Below are positions 53,438-62,917 of a stretch of DNA of 64,000 bases, piece by piece; within the stretch, counting starts at the first letter, position 1, and every line of letters starts with the position of its first letter. This DNA comes from PALSA-1006 sp963733265 (GTDB lineage Bacteria; Pseudomonadota; Gammaproteobacteria; Burkholderiales; Gallionellaceae). Both the position numbers and the translations under genes were made by a program. The notes under the pieces are model-generated. The model worked only from the letters and a program-made list of their open reading frames with translations. It was not told the origin of the DNA and searched no databases. The stretch covers positions 1-64,000 of the forward strand of contig CAVTCF010000008.1 in assembly GCA_963733265.1 (NCBI GenBank). Reading direction: 5' to 3'.

Positions 53438-54454
53438 CTAAACAAAACATCTTTTTACGTCGAACGGTTGTTGGTCTCGCAAGATGTAATAACTTGCGCG
53501 AGCCAACTTGTGCGCAACTGACTTGAGCGCCACGATCCGATTGGTCCGATTCTTCTTGCGCTCATAAAAGCGCTTGGCCTCCGGGCAATAGCGTAACGCA
53601 AAGTTCGCCGCTTCCATGAATGCCCAGGCTAGATATCTATTACCGTTCTTGGTATTGCCTGATCCTTTCTTTTTGCCATTACTTTCGCGTAGACTGTCAA
53701 CACAGCGGCAGTAAGAACTGAAGTTTCCGACATCCGCAAACCGTGACACGGGGCCAGCTTCAAGCATGATCGTCGTGGCCAGTACTTGACCTATTCCGGG
53801 AATCGTTTTGATGAGTCGGTATCCCGGTTGCAGTTTCACCTCCGATTCCAATCGTTCCTCCAGTATCTTGATCTGCTGCTGCAGTGCCTGGCAGATTATT
53901 CGGTTGGACTCCATCGCCAAAGTTACATCGGGCACAAAACCAAATGCTGCAACTGTTTCGGTTGTCATCGTCTTGACCTTCTCGCCGCTCATTCGACCAC
54001 CGGTTTCCCGTACCAGAATGCCCTCGATAGATAAAATCTGTGCCGTCCGGCAGCGCACCAGCTGCATCCTCTTTCGTGCAAGATCTCGTACTGCACGTAG
54101 CTCCCGTGGAAAAATATAGCCCTCAGGCAATAAGCCAAGGCGCAGCAGATGTGCAAGGTAGGCTGCGTCTGCGAAGTCTCCGCTAAACTTCAGCCCTTCG
54201 TATTTCTTGATCGCCGAAGGGTTCGCCAGATGCACCTGATACCCCGCATCCTGCAAGCCATCCACCAGCCAATACCAGTTGTAGGTCGATTCAATCACCA
54301 CACCAACGGTTTCCTCCTGGTATGGCGCAAGCGACGCCAGTATTTCATTCAGCTTGTTTGCCAGACGCTTTTGAAAAATGATGCGGTCTTCTTCGTCTGT
54401 TACAACCACCACGCTGTTGTTCGAATGCAGATCAATTCCGATATACTTCTTCAT
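53438..54454 (-). CDS. IS110-family transposase (copy 2)
   Basis: 338 aa, same protein as copy 1 (a single silent base change was seen at 54061). The DEDD domain and the C-terminal serine region are intact. With copy 1 it could mediate recombination deleting the 22 kb between them, which includes exbBD, the tRNA and everything up to the Shango system. Confidence 0.93.
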   Translation of the reverse strand: MKKYIGIDLHSNNSVVVVTDEEDRIIFQKRLANKLNEILASLAPYQEETVGVVIESTYNWYWLVDGLQDAGYQVHLANPSAIKKYEGLKFSGDFADAAYLAHLLRLGLLPEGYIFPRELRAVRDLARKRMQLVRCRTAQILSIEGILVRETGGRMSGEKVKTMTTETVAAFGFVPDVTLAMESNRIICQALQQQIKILEERLESEVKLQPGYRLIKTIPGIGQVLATTIMLEAGPVSRFADVGNFSSYCRCVDSLRESNGKKKGSGNTKNGNRYLAWAFMEAANFALRYCPEAKRFYERKKNRTNRIVALKSVAHKLARASYYILRDQQPFDVKRCFV

Positions 54455-54693
54455 GTCGGTCTCCTTGGGTTAGGTTTGGTTCGCACCTTAAACTTTACCC
54501 TTGCTGCAACTACGCAGCTAGGAGGCCGGCTACATGATTATCATTCACCAAGGGTGGATTTCAAGCAGTCAATCGCTTTTCCTAATGGAGGTAATTGACA
54601 ATATTGCGGGTGGCTTTGCGCTCATTGTCAATTAGCGTAAACATAGCAATTTCAGTTGGCATTTCAGTATATGTAGGTGTTAGCAGATTTACC

Positions 54694-56925
54694 CTAAGTA
54701 GAGGCCTCAGCTTTTTTGTTGATAAATTCTTCGAGCCATTTCCTCGCTTCACTCAAATTAAGATACAGACTTGCGTAACTTTTTTGGAGCAAATGTTCAG
54801 GTAAAACCCAATCCCATTTTTCACGCTGTAGGTTTTGGGATTTTGCCAATAAAATATCGAGCGGGATATCTTCGTTGCAGCGAATAGGGGTAATTAAGTC
54901 TAGAACTTCCGCCATCGAACGACTTCCTTTTTGTATCTCCACGCCTAATCCTGATGCTATGGCTTCCATCCCCTGTGTCATAAGCATACAAGCCAAAGCC
55001 TCATTGCTGGCGTCACCAAGCCATGTTAGGAGAAATACCTCTCTGCCAAAATCGAGAGTACAAGTCTTTTTTAAGTTGAATCTTATGTAATTACTTCTAG
55101 CTTCAGTAAGAAACCGGCTGGCTGTTTCATCCAAAAACGCAGGAATGGATGTTTCTTCAAGAAGTTCACGCATGCGTTGACGGATTTTTGTGTCAACATG
55201 CCCACCACCACCTGAAAATGCTGGCGGGGTACCACCTGATGTACGAGTGACGTATATGGTCTTCTGCTCTTCATCGACCGATTCAACGCGCCATGTTTTA
55301 CCTGCAAAGAGAATTCGCTGACCAGTAACAAGCATTTGATTAACAGGGAGTGTACCCAAAGTTTTTCCACCAGCTACGATTCTGAATTCCTCATCCGTGG
55401 CAAACGCCGCATAGAAAGTATAATGGTTAACAAATTTTTCACCTAAGCGGCCATGCAGCAGATCACCTGACGAATCCTGCATCAACATTTCCTTTACCCC
55501 CAAGTGCCTCACAAGCTCGACGAATTCCTCTTTGGTTACCACATAAAATGGGCTTTCTGGCCCGCAGAGAAGACCGTACAACTGGCCAATAGATGCCCCA
55601 CCATTTTGAGCAACTACCGAAAGGATTTGCTGAATCAACGTTGAAAAATGCAAGCCATCAGCCTTGGGTGGTTCCAGCCATCCCTCCAGCAGCAATAAAA
55701 TCATCGCTGCCATTTGAATGGTATCCAGACGCAACTCAGCCGACAAAGAGGATTTTTCATCTAACGCGTTTTCAATGCAGTATCCACGTAAAATTGCCGG
55801 TTCACCTTTACGACGACCTGACCTACCCAGACGTTGCCGTAAACTGGCCACAGATGGTGGAGAACCAATCTGTGCAACGCTTTTGACTGCTCCGATATCA
55901 ATCCCAAGCTCCAAGGTGTTGGTGCAAATTGCTGTCGCCGGGCGCTCTTTTTGTTTCAGCGCCACCTCTGTTTCATAACGAATTTCTTTCGACAAACTAC
56001 CGTGATGGGGCCAAAATTCGTTGGGTACATTTTGTTGTGCGCACAGCCGGTTTAAAAGGTGGGTGAATCGTTCAACCTCTCGACGTGAGTTTGGAAATAC
56101 GAGATTATTTGATCCTCGAAGCGAGTTAAACAGATGCGTTGCTATCAGTGCCGGAGTAACGGGTTCGCGTTCGGCGGCATCTTGATCGTCAGCTTTTAGC
56201 TTGTTTGGTTTCACGACCAAAGGCTCTTCGTATCCTTTGACCATAATCTTTAATTCTGCATTTTGCGATTTGGAGTGAACTATTGCTACAGAGCTTGCCT
56301 TGCCAGGACGAAGAAAACCAGCTGCGAGACGCATATCTCCGAGTGTTGCAGAAAGACCAATGCGAGGAACAGTCCGTCCAAGCGTGTATTCAATGCGGTG
56401 CAAAAGCGATTGAAGCTGTTTACCTCGTTCGGAACCGATAAACGCATGCAGTTCATCAACTACAAAATATGCTGTGTGCTCAAAGATCGATTTGACAGAG
56501 GTTCCACGATTACAGAGAAACGCCTCTAGAGATTCTGGGGTTATAAGCAACACGCCATGCCGCTTGCTCATAAAACGTTTCTTGACCGTAGCCGAAACAT
56601 CACCGTGCCATGGCCATACTGGGATGTCTAACTGCTCGCAGAGTCGTTCAAGCCGCCCGAACTGGTCGTTAATGAGCGCCTTCAAAGGGCTGATGTAAAC
56701 AATCAATCCTGCCTGATTGGTTTGGAGTAAGTGGGTCAACGCAGGCAAGAATGCAGCCTCAGTTTTTCCGGCAGCTGTAGCTGCTGCAATAATTACATCT
56801 TTATCAGCATTTAGGATCAGAGGAATTGCCAACTCTTGCGCATCTCTTAATGATTCCCAACCCTCCGCCCAAATAAATCGGCGAATGCGTTCGTCCAGTA
56901 AATGAAATGATGAGCTATCGGACAT
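54694..56925 (-). CDS. sngC: Shango helicase SngC (Lhr/BrxHI-like DEAD/DEAH helicase)
   Basis: 743-aa superfamily 2 helicase: Walker A AAATAAGKTEAAFLPAL, motif II VVDELHAF, motif III LSATLGDMR, motif VI QRLGRSGRRKGEPA, and a long Lhr-like C-terminal region. It is related to the BrxHI helicase of BREX. It is the third gene after a TerB-domain gene and a DUF2791 ATPase gene, the known Shango order. In that system, reported as anti-phage in several bacteria, the helicase is required. The gap to the ATPase gene is 32 bp. Confidence 0.9.
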   Translation of the reverse strand: MSDSSSFHLLDERIRRFIWAEGWESLRDAQELAIPLILNADKDVIIAAATAAGKTEAAFLPALTHLLQTNQAGLIVYISPLKALINDQFGRLERLCEQLDIPVWPWHGDVSATVKKRFMSKRHGVLLITPESLEAFLCNRGTSVKSIFEHTAYFVVDELHAFIGSERGKQLQSLLHRIEYTLGRTVPRIGLSATLGDMRLAAGFLRPGKASSVAIVHSKSQNAELKIMVKGYEEPLVVKPNKLKADDQDAAEREPVTPALIATHLFNSLRGSNNLVFPNSRREVERFTHLLNRLCAQQNVPNEFWPHHGSLSKEIRYETEVALKQKERPATAICTNTLELGIDIGAVKSVAQIGSPPSVASLRQRLGRSGRRKGEPAILRGYCIENALDEKSSLSAELRLDTIQMAAMILLLLEGWLEPPKADGLHFSTLIQQILSVVAQNGGASIGQLYGLLCGPESPFYVVTKEEFVELVRHLGVKEMLMQDSSGDLLHGRLGEKFVNHYTFYAAFATDEEFRIVAGGKTLGTLPVNQMLVTGQRILFAGKTWRVESVDEEQKTIYVTRTSGGTPPAFSGGGGHVDTKIRQRMRELLEETSIPAFLDETASRFLTEARSNYIRFNLKKTCTLDFGREVFLLTWLGDASNEALACMLMTQGMEAIASGLGVEIQKGSRSMAEVLDLITPIRCNEDIPLDILLAKSQNLQREKWDWVLPEHLLQKSYASLYLNLSEARKWLEEFINKKAEAST

Positions 56926-56957
56926 CGCAGATTGGATTTAAGCGTGGGTTTATATTG

Positions 56958-58259
56958 TTACATCTTGAACGATGCAAACTCATTACCTCCGTCTGAATCT
57001 ACTTTATGGTCAGCCACCCCACCCGTATCGGGTGCGACCACAATAGTACCTATCAGACTCTGCCATTCAACGCCCTCGTTCTGTTCGAGTATCGCAAGCA
57101 GATCGATAAATGCAGTAATTGTGGTTCCTGGTGTTCGAAAATAGGTGTCGCCTATTTTCTTTGAACAGTGTGCCATGAAGCTGGAGATACCATTGTCCGG
57201 CAATAGGTACTTTGCAGGTTCCCCTGAAGCGTACACATGGCGAATTTTATGCAGCAGCACATAAAACTCTTCCTGTTCCAGACTTGATAACCGGATCACG
57301 GGGCCGTTGAAGTCTACCAAGCCATCTTGTGCAAAGGAATTTTGTGTTAGGCGTCTTTGAAGTGCAGGATAGCTATATAACCCTCTTCGAGTGTCCATAA
57401 GGAATTCCGGGGTTCCGCCTAAAACGAAACCAAGTCCAACCGAAGTTCCCTGTAATGAATCGTTCAATATGCGCAGGAGTTGCTCGTAATTAGAGCTTCT
57501 GGCTTGTGCGTTTGAAAGTTTGTAAAGGTTAACCAGTTCATCCAGATTGACCAACAAACCTGAATAGCCCGCCAAGCGAACAAACCTCGCCAGCAGTTTC
57601 AGTTGATCGTATACCGCTGCATCGTCGATGATAGAGCGAACTCCTAGCACCTGCCTTGCGTCGCTCTTGGTAGAAAATTCGCCACGAAGCCAACGAATGG
57701 CATCAGTTTTTAGCTGTTCGTTATGTTCATTAAAACCTCGCCAGTAGGCAGCGATGACATCAGCAAAGTCATAGCCATTGACTAGCTCGGTCAGAAAATC
57801 AAGCTTTTGCCGAATCACCGCCTCGGTAGATTGTTCAGAGGCCGTTGCCTCCGCATTGGCTGTCGATATAAATTTCTCGACAATACCGCCCAATGCATTA
57901 CCGTCCGGCCTTGTTCTGGTGGACAGGTTACGCATCAATTCAGCATACAACGATCTTGCTTGCCCGCTGCTGGAATGCAGCCTGCGGTCAGGGTTGAGAT
58001 CGGCAGTTGTCACGACCAGTTTTTTTTCCATCGCTACCGAACGTATTAAATTCAGGAAGAATGTTTTACCCGCGCCATATTCACCAATGACCAGACGAAA
58101 GCAGGACCCGCCATCAGCAATACGGTCAATATCACCAACTAAAGTTTCTATTTCTCTGGTGCGTCCAACTTGAATCAGATGCTGCCCTGTACGGGGCACG
58201 ACCCCGGCACGCAAGGACTGAAGGATCGCATCACGGTCTTTCTGGCGTATTGATGTCAT
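56958..58259 (-). CDS. sngB: Shango ATPase SngB (DUF2791, BrxD-like)
   Basis: 433-aa P-loop ATPase: Walker A IGEYGAGKTFFLNLIRS, Walker B LLVNLDELVNLYK, and a family-specific TRPDGNALGGIVEKF region. DUF2791 proteins include BREX BrxD. The start overlaps the upstream TerB gene end by 4 bp (ATGA), so the three genes form one operon. Confidence 0.9.
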   Translation of the reverse strand: MTSIRQKDRDAILQSLRAGVVPRTGQHLIQVGRTREIETLVGDIDRIADGGSCFRLVIGEYGAGKTFFLNLIRSVAMEKKLVVTTADLNPDRRLHSSSGQARSLYAELMRNLSTRTRPDGNALGGIVEKFISTANAEATASEQSTEAVIRQKLDFLTELVNGYDFADVIAAYWRGFNEHNEQLKTDAIRWLRGEFSTKSDARQVLGVRSIIDDAAVYDQLKLLARFVRLAGYSGLLVNLDELVNLYKLSNAQARSSNYEQLLRILNDSLQGTSVGLGFVLGGTPEFLMDTRRGLYSYPALQRRLTQNSFAQDGLVDFNGPVIRLSSLEQEEFYVLLHKIRHVYASGEPAKYLLPDNGISSFMAHCSKKIGDTYFRTPGTTITAFIDLLAILEQNEGVEWQSLIGTIVVAPDTGGVADHKVDSDGGNEFASFKM

Positions 58260-60586
58260 TGTTCTATTTTCGCAAATATTTCTAGATTGATCGTAATTGG
58301 ATCTTCACCATCGGTAAAGGCAAAGTCGTAAGTATCAAATGATGCTTCATTGATGTGCTCCAATGCCCCATCAAGCATCAAATCGAGATCGGCAGCCACA
58401 TCCAACAGGTCTTCACGTCTCCACTGTGGGCGTGATAATAGCATTCTCGCCAATGCCGTATGTGACTCATCCAGTCCAAGGAGGCGCTGAGAATCATCAA
58501 CTGCCTCAATTTCTGGTGCAGGTTCAGGATGATTGGCAATTTCAAGTTCGTCTTCCTTAAATATATCCGCCAGAAGAGTTGATACTTTTTCCGACTCACG
58601 TTGCAATTGAGCTATCCGTTGAGCATTGAGAGTGAATCCTGTTCCCTCGTTCGAAGTGGCTGCGGAAGCCGGTATAGTGCCTGACGCTACTGCGTGAATA
58701 TCGCTAAATACCTTATTTGGATCAACGCCTATCGTTTTATAAATCTTTTTCAGGGTATCGACTTCAGCAGGTAATGCCTCGCCGTCGGACTGAGCTACAG
58801 TTGCCAGAAATGCCGCAATGGACTCCCTTTCAGATAAGGATAATGGTTCGAATTTCTTTTTTAGCCCAGCAAATGAAACTGGCATGGATTTTAGAAGGTT
58901 CAGATGAGCGATCAATCGGCGCTGATGGCTTGCTGAAAGGTGTGTCCACAAATTGATCTGCTCTTGAAGATAACTCATCTCTGTGGCACTAAACTCACCA
59001 TCTGCCATGGCCACGGCAGATGACAACTGTAGAGTCAAAAGTGCAGCTTGATAAGCTCCGTTTGTGCGTGGCAAGTCATTGGTTGACTGCTCGGCAAACA
59101 AAACGACTGCATCCTCTGCTTTAAGAGTTTTGGCAGCACCCAAAACATCCGGCTCCATCCCGATGTGCGCTGATTCCAACACTCGTGCAAGGACAAGTGT
59201 TTTTTCCTTGGAAAGTATGGTTTTGCCATTGAGCTTCGACAATAACTCCTGAAACGGTAATGTGACCGCGCCCTGATCGACCTCTGACTTGAGTTCGGCA
59301 AAAGCCTTCTGCACATCATCAGGCCAGAGTGCTACAGGCAAGTAAATCAAACTATCAAGCGTATTTTTTGCCTCGGCATTTTTTGCGATCGCACGACTGT
59401 ATGGATCTAAGGCATCGTTGACTGCATAGACGACTTGTTGCAGCTTCTTTAATGGCCCCGTTAAAATTGACACATCAGGCAAGTCACCGCATGTTTTGGT
59501 TAGTAAGGAATCGTTGACGCCTCTCAAACCTGCGGATGCTGGACGATAGACAACTTTTAGCTTGGTACGATTGGGAGACAAAACTATGCCAGAACCAAAT
59601 ATTTCGGTGTATTTCTGTTCGAATAACTTATCAAAATATTCCGGGCAACGTCTTGCTGGAGTACGCGTAATAATACCAGGTTCAAGCTTTGACCATGCAC
59701 AAGCAAGGTGTTTTGGTACTGGAGCCTTATCTACTGCAGCCATTCCCAAACATAGGCGGATATAAAAAGGTAACTCGTAAGTTTTGGAAAGTTCGGGAAC
59801 CTGCTCAAGATACAATTTATTGTTTTCAGGCATACCAAGTGAAATCCAATCAAGCAGCCCGCTCGCATACCCTTGAAACGATCCAGACTTACCACCATAA
59901 ATGCTTAGCAAACGACGAATTTCCTGCGCTATAACAGGATAATCCGCTAGTATCGCGGAATCTGTGGATGCATCAATTATTACTCGGCGTTCGAGCCCGT
60001 AAAAGAACAGAAATACATAGCCAATATCAGCTTCTGGGTGTTTACGTCCACCAGCAAGCCACTCAAGATATGCACGGCGATCCGTTGCAGAAATATCGGA
60101 ATAGCTTGGCCAATATGACAAATGCCCGACCGTAAAATCACCTGATTCTGAGACTAGTTTTGAAGGATCGATCAGGCATGGATCATTTGAGCCGTATCCG
60201 GCTTTTAATATTGTGCCAACATATACCATGCCACCGGGAATAGTAATTCCGTCAATTTTCACAGATCGCTCTGTAGGTATCCATTTCGCTTCACCATATC
60301 CTTCTGGGGCGACTGGAATTCGAAAATCAGCGGTTGCTAATTTCGCTTCGGGAATATTTTTCGATTCAGCATAAATTTCTATTTCCTCAATAGTGGCAGT
60401 ACGTAATTTAACACTAGTATTTTTCTGCTTAACTCTATCGTGTTCTTTTATTATCTTGCCAAGCTCATTCAATATATATTGAATAAGCTTAAAAGTAGTT
60501 GTAACAGTAAACCAAATTAATTTAGTACTTAGTACAATAATAGCCACTATCAATTCAAACACGGCTTTGTCGGATTTCTTCCCCAT
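58256..60586 (-). CDS. sngA: Shango TerB-domain protein SngA
   Basis: 776 aa. It has an N-terminal hydrophobic stretch (FELIVAIIVLSTKLIWFTVT) that could anchor it in the membrane, a TerB_N domain (WIPTERSVKIDGITIPGGMV, then RRAYLEWLAGGRKHPEADIG), central TerB-type helices (SSAVAMADGEFSATEMSYLQ and VAQSDGEALPAEVDTLKKIY, each with the DGE motif) and a C-terminal TerB_C region near SRPQWRREDLLDVAADLDLM. It is first in the operon. The membrane anchor suggests surveillance near the envelope, which is an inference. Confidence 0.88.
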   Translation of the reverse strand: MGKKSDKAVFELIVAIIVLSTKLIWFTVTTTFKLIQYILNELGKIIKEHDRVKQKNTSVKLRTATIEEIEIYAESKNIPEAKLATADFRIPVAPEGYGEAKWIPTERSVKIDGITIPGGMVYVGTILKAGYGSNDPCLIDPSKLVSESGDFTVGHLSYWPSYSDISATDRRAYLEWLAGGRKHPEADIGYVFLFFYGLERRVIIDASTDSAILADYPVIAQEIRRLLSIYGGKSGSFQGYASGLLDWISLGMPENNKLYLEQVPELSKTYELPFYIRLCLGMAAVDKAPVPKHLACAWSKLEPGIITRTPARRCPEYFDKLFEQKYTEIFGSGIVLSPNRTKLKVVYRPASAGLRGVNDSLLTKTCGDLPDVSILTGPLKKLQQVVYAVNDALDPYSRAIAKNAEAKNTLDSLIYLPVALWPDDVQKAFAELKSEVDQGAVTLPFQELLSKLNGKTILSKEKTLVLARVLESAHIGMEPDVLGAAKTLKAEDAVVLFAEQSTNDLPRTNGAYQAALLTLQLSSAVAMADGEFSATEMSYLQEQINLWTHLSASHQRRLIAHLNLLKSMPVSFAGLKKKFEPLSLSERESIAAFLATVAQSDGEALPAEVDTLKKIYKTIGVDPNKVFSDIHAVASGTIPASAATSNEGTGFTLNAQRIAQLQRESEKVSTLLADIFKEDELEIANHPEPAPEIEAVDDSQRLLGLDESHTALARMLLSRPQWRREDLLDVAADLDLMLDGALEHINEASFDTYDFAFTDGEDPITINLEIFAKIEQ

Positions 60587-60639
60587 TGGGCCTCCTAAAA
60601 TTATTGGCTTAGTATATTGCTGCTTAGCTTACATGATTA

Positions 60640-60812
60640 GGGTTTTTGAGCATAAGTTTAACTTCACGCCAAAATGAGTAGCGATAAGATAACGAATGCA
60701 AGCACCAATGATTGCGGTTGCAACCCCCAGAAAACTTTACCGAGAGGCTTCTCGTATATTCGCGGAGTCCCTATTGACTGGCGGGTTGGGCATCATTTGT
60801 TTGGATGCGCCA
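60640..60812 (-). pseudogene. remnant of a cassette gene with part of an attC-like site
   Basis: 60640-60755 resembles the 3' end of the gene at 61803-62315 (shared TAAACTTCACGCCAAAAT..GTAGC, about 80% identity) but has a one-base deletion. It encodes the terminal membrane helix and GVKLN end. Next to it, ATGCCCAACCCGCC at 60780-60793 (complement) matches an attC outer core (GCCCAAC) after the GIY-YIG gene. Confidence 0.6.
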
Positions 60813-61223
60813 CTATTTAGTTACAGTAATCAGTCTTTGTGAATGAACCATTCGAGCAACCTTCGCAGGAATGGCGAGTTTCTTAAATCTTGGCTGAGCT
60901 GAATTTTCTGTGGGAAAAGCAGCTATAAGAATTCCCTCAACCTCAGGAATATGCTGAACGTCATTAACTATAAACGCTGAGAAAAAGTTCCAAAAATTGT
61001 AGTACTTGTCTTTCGGGCGATTGGCGTGCGCATGAATTCGAGAACTAAGTTTCGTTGCCCGACCAATGTAGTACGGATGATCGTCGCGATACAAAACGTA
61101 AACGCCGGGCTTCTGAAGTGGGCTCCATACCTCTGGCAATAATTGATTCCCGTTCCGAAGGTCTAACACTTCACGAGGCCACATTTTTAAGTATGCATTG
61201 ACAATAGATTGTTTAGTAGTCAT
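60813..61223 (-). CDS. GIY-YIG nuclease-domain protein
   Basis: A 136-aa protein. The GIY-YIG core is seen as GVYVLYRDDHPYYIGRATKL followed by SSRIHAHANRP with the catalytic Arg and a His. Single-domain members are common in cassette arrays and defence islands. It is flanked by attC-like sequences on both sides (60780s and 61254-61311), so it is probably one integron cassette. Confidence 0.85.
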   Translation of the reverse strand: MTTKQSIVNAYLKMWPREVLDLRNGNQLLPEVWSPLQKPGVYVLYRDDHPYYIGRATKLSSRIHAHANRPKDKYYNFWNFFSAFIVNDVQHIPEVEGILIAAFPTENSAQPRFKKLAIPAKVARMVHSQRLITVTK

Positions 61224-61253
61224 GAAATTGTCCTATTGGCATGAATGCCTGAT

Positions 61254-61311
61254 GCCCAACGTAAAATTGAGAGGCAGGCCGCTTCTGTCCATCTCGAATG
61301 TAAAGATGGGC
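61254..61311 (-). repeat. attC-like site
   Basis: 58 bp. It begins (minus strand) GCCCATC and ends GTTGGGC, with an internal GAAGCGGCCTGCCTC segment typical of attC half-sites. It starts one base after the stop codon of the leftward gene at 61312, the usual attC place in a cassette. The outer cores pair with one mismatch. Confidence 0.55.
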
Positions 61312-61686
61312 TTACTTGATTGAGGCATAGGAAAGAAGTTTATGAGATTGTTTAATGTAGCCAGAAAGATCATCAATTACAAAACCTCCATCAGTACCAG
61401 TATGACCACATTTATTTTGTGTGTCTTTATATGCAGCCAAAGTTTTGCGGAAACAAGTGACTTGCCAAAAACTTAAATACATCTCTAAGCGGTCAAAATC
61501 GGAACTGCTCACCTTACTAATGAATCTGTTGGATTCGAGTATTTTAATTTGTTGCAAGAGGGCGAGACGAATTGGCGCGGAAATCTCATTGAATTCTTTT
61601 CGTTTATCTCTTCCCAAGCTGAGCCTATGGCCAAGAATGAGGCCAAGGAAAAAAGTGATGAGGCCAACAACGATACTTTGCTCCAT
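61312..61686 (-). CDS. hypothetical membrane-anchored protein (cassette gene)
   Basis: 124 aa with one N-terminal membrane segment (VVGLITFFLGLILGHRLSLG) and a soluble helical domain (IRLALLQQIKILESNRFISK, then LEMYLSFWQVTCFRKTLAAY). Reminiscent of small cassette-borne membrane proteins. No family named. Confidence 0.65.
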   Translation of the reverse strand: MEQSIVVGLITFFLGLILGHRLSLGRDKRKEFNEISAPIRLALLQQIKILESNRFISKVSSSDFDRLEMYLSFWQVTCFRKTLAAYKDTQNKCGHTGTDGGFVIDDLSGYIKQSHKLLSYASIK

Positions 61687-61723
61687 TGGTTATTCCCTAT
61701 AAGTATTTTTTAATTGGAATATT

Positions 61724-61792
61724 GTTAAGCGGCAGATTTGAAAGTAATCGTGGCACGGGCTGGTTCGCGGCAGTTCCGCTCGAACGTTAGGT
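61724..61792 (-). repeat. attC-like site, degenerate
   Basis: On the minus strand ACCTAAC is followed by GTTCGAGCGG, and 40 bp later CCGCTTAAC. The inner pair (TCGAGCGG/CCGCTTAA) matches attC L boxes. The last outer core (GTTRRRY) is missing or mutated. It lies between two leftward cassette-type genes. Confidence 0.45.
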
Positions 61793-61802
61793 GTTTTGAA
61801 CA

Positions 61803-62315
61803 TCAGTTTAACTTCACGCCAAAATAAGTAGCTATAAGATAAAGTACGCAGGCCCCAATGATTGTGGTAGCAACCCCTATAGCAATTTTACCGAAAGGCA
61901 TCTCGTGCCAATCATGACCGAGAGTGGATTTATCGGAGGTTTGGTTTGATACAGGATTTTGTGCGGGCAATATTTCAGAGGCTAACCATTCTTCGGCATA
62001 TTTTTTCTTTAGCCCTTTGCCAAAGTGCCCTGCAATTAAACCGGAATTTACTTCTGTTATGCCAAGAAATTTGAATTCAGCAATGCTTAGATTGTGGAAT
62101 GAGTTGATAGCTTGAGATTCTTCTTTTGGGTCAGCGAAAATGGAACCATTAGAAATGAAATTGTTGTAATGTCTTTTCATTTCTAGCCACGTTTCAATAT
62201 CTATGCTGGTGTAACCGGCCTCAATTCCGCTGTGAGGTTTTGAACCATTAAGAATGACGAATTGAGTTTGCAGGCCATTGGGTATTTTGCAACCAACATT
62301 TACGGTAGTAGACAT
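61803..62315 (-). CDS. hypothetical protein with C-terminal membrane helix (cassette gene)
   Basis: 170 aa from ATG 62315 (MSTTVNVGCKIPNGLQTQFV); a longer frame from 62342 begins in an attC-like core (CACGTTAGGGG). The N-terminal soluble domain mentions no known motif. The C-terminal hydrophobic helix is IAIGVATTIIGACVLYLIAT, an unusual tail-anchored topology. A frameshifted copy of its 3' end lies at 60640-60755. Confidence 0.65.
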   Translation of the reverse strand: MSTTVNVGCKIPNGLQTQFVILNGSKPHSGIEAGYTSIDIETWLEMKRHYNNFISNGSIFADPKEESQAINSFHNLSIAEFKFLGITEVNSGLIAGHFGKGLKKKYAEEWLASEILPAQNPVSNQTSDKSTLGHDWHEMPFGKIAIGVATTIIGACVLYLIATYFGVKLN

Positions 62316-62563
62316 TTTGGTGAAACCCCTAACGTGATGCACAGCCCTATAAATGACTTAATCTTTATATCGGGGCAAGCGGATATACTAATATAACTCG
62401 CTTCATATCAGTTAGTAGCGTAAGTGTGACACTATCGGCATAGATATTGCCACCACGAAACAACCATATCCGGTTTCGGCACGACCCCGAACCACAGTAT
62501 CAATTAGAACGCTATATGGCCGCCGCTCGCCGTCGTCTCTTTTTATTTTCTACATTGGAATGC

Positions 62564-62917
62564 TCAGCAAAGCTCCACCGACAAATGCTCAAACGTAGCC
62601 TGAGGTGTTACGGTACGGCCATTCTTGATGAATTTAACCAAACCGTACTCGGCCATAGTGTGCAATGAACGTGACACATTGGGGGCCTGTTTGCCGACTA
62701 CCTTGGCTAAGGTATCCATGGAGTCAGGTTGTTGCTCACGGACAGCTTTTAGCAACGCCATGTTTTCGTCTGACAAGACCCAAGCCATTGCTGTTACCGA
62801 TGGAAACCACACATTGGGTTCGTCGGCACCACGCTTACGCGTTCCTGCTGCAATAGCTAAAGACCGTGCTCGTTGCTCCGGCACCGTAGCAATACCCACT
62901 TTCAATATTTTGTTCAT
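62564..62917 (-). CDS. TumA-type helix-turn-helix antitoxin
   Basis: 117 aa (MNKILKVGIATVPEQRARSL, then DSMDTLAKVVGKQAPNVSRS and LHTMAEYGLVKFIKNGR), a winged helix-turn-helix of the HVO_A0114/TumA type. Its ATG overlaps the stop of the TumE remnant (ATGA). With the toxin truncated it is an antitoxin without a working partner. Confidence 0.78.
   Translation of the reverse strand: MNKILKVGIATVPEQRARSLAIAAGTRKRGADEPNVWFPSVTAMAWVLSDENMALLKAVREQQPDSMDTLAKVVGKQAPNVSRSLHTMAEYGLVKFIKNGRTVTPQATFEHLSVELC

Larger units (their letters stand above)
53026..54547 (-). mobile_element. IS110-family element, copy 2
   Basis: Same limits and orientation as copy 1 at 31073-32594, offset by exactly 21,953 bp. 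Near identity over the whole 1.5 kb indicates recent transposition. It lies immediately downstream of the Shango helicase gene. Confidence 0.9.

Noticed and set aside
31073..54547. Composite transposon bounded by the two IS110 copies
   Set aside because: IS110 elements move singly through a circular intermediate and do not form classical composites; the flanks show separate insertions.
54694..60586. BREX system
   Set aside because: The helicase and ATPase are BrxHI- and BrxD-like, but no PglX methylase, PglZ phosphatase or BrxC is present; the TerB protein instead fits Shango.
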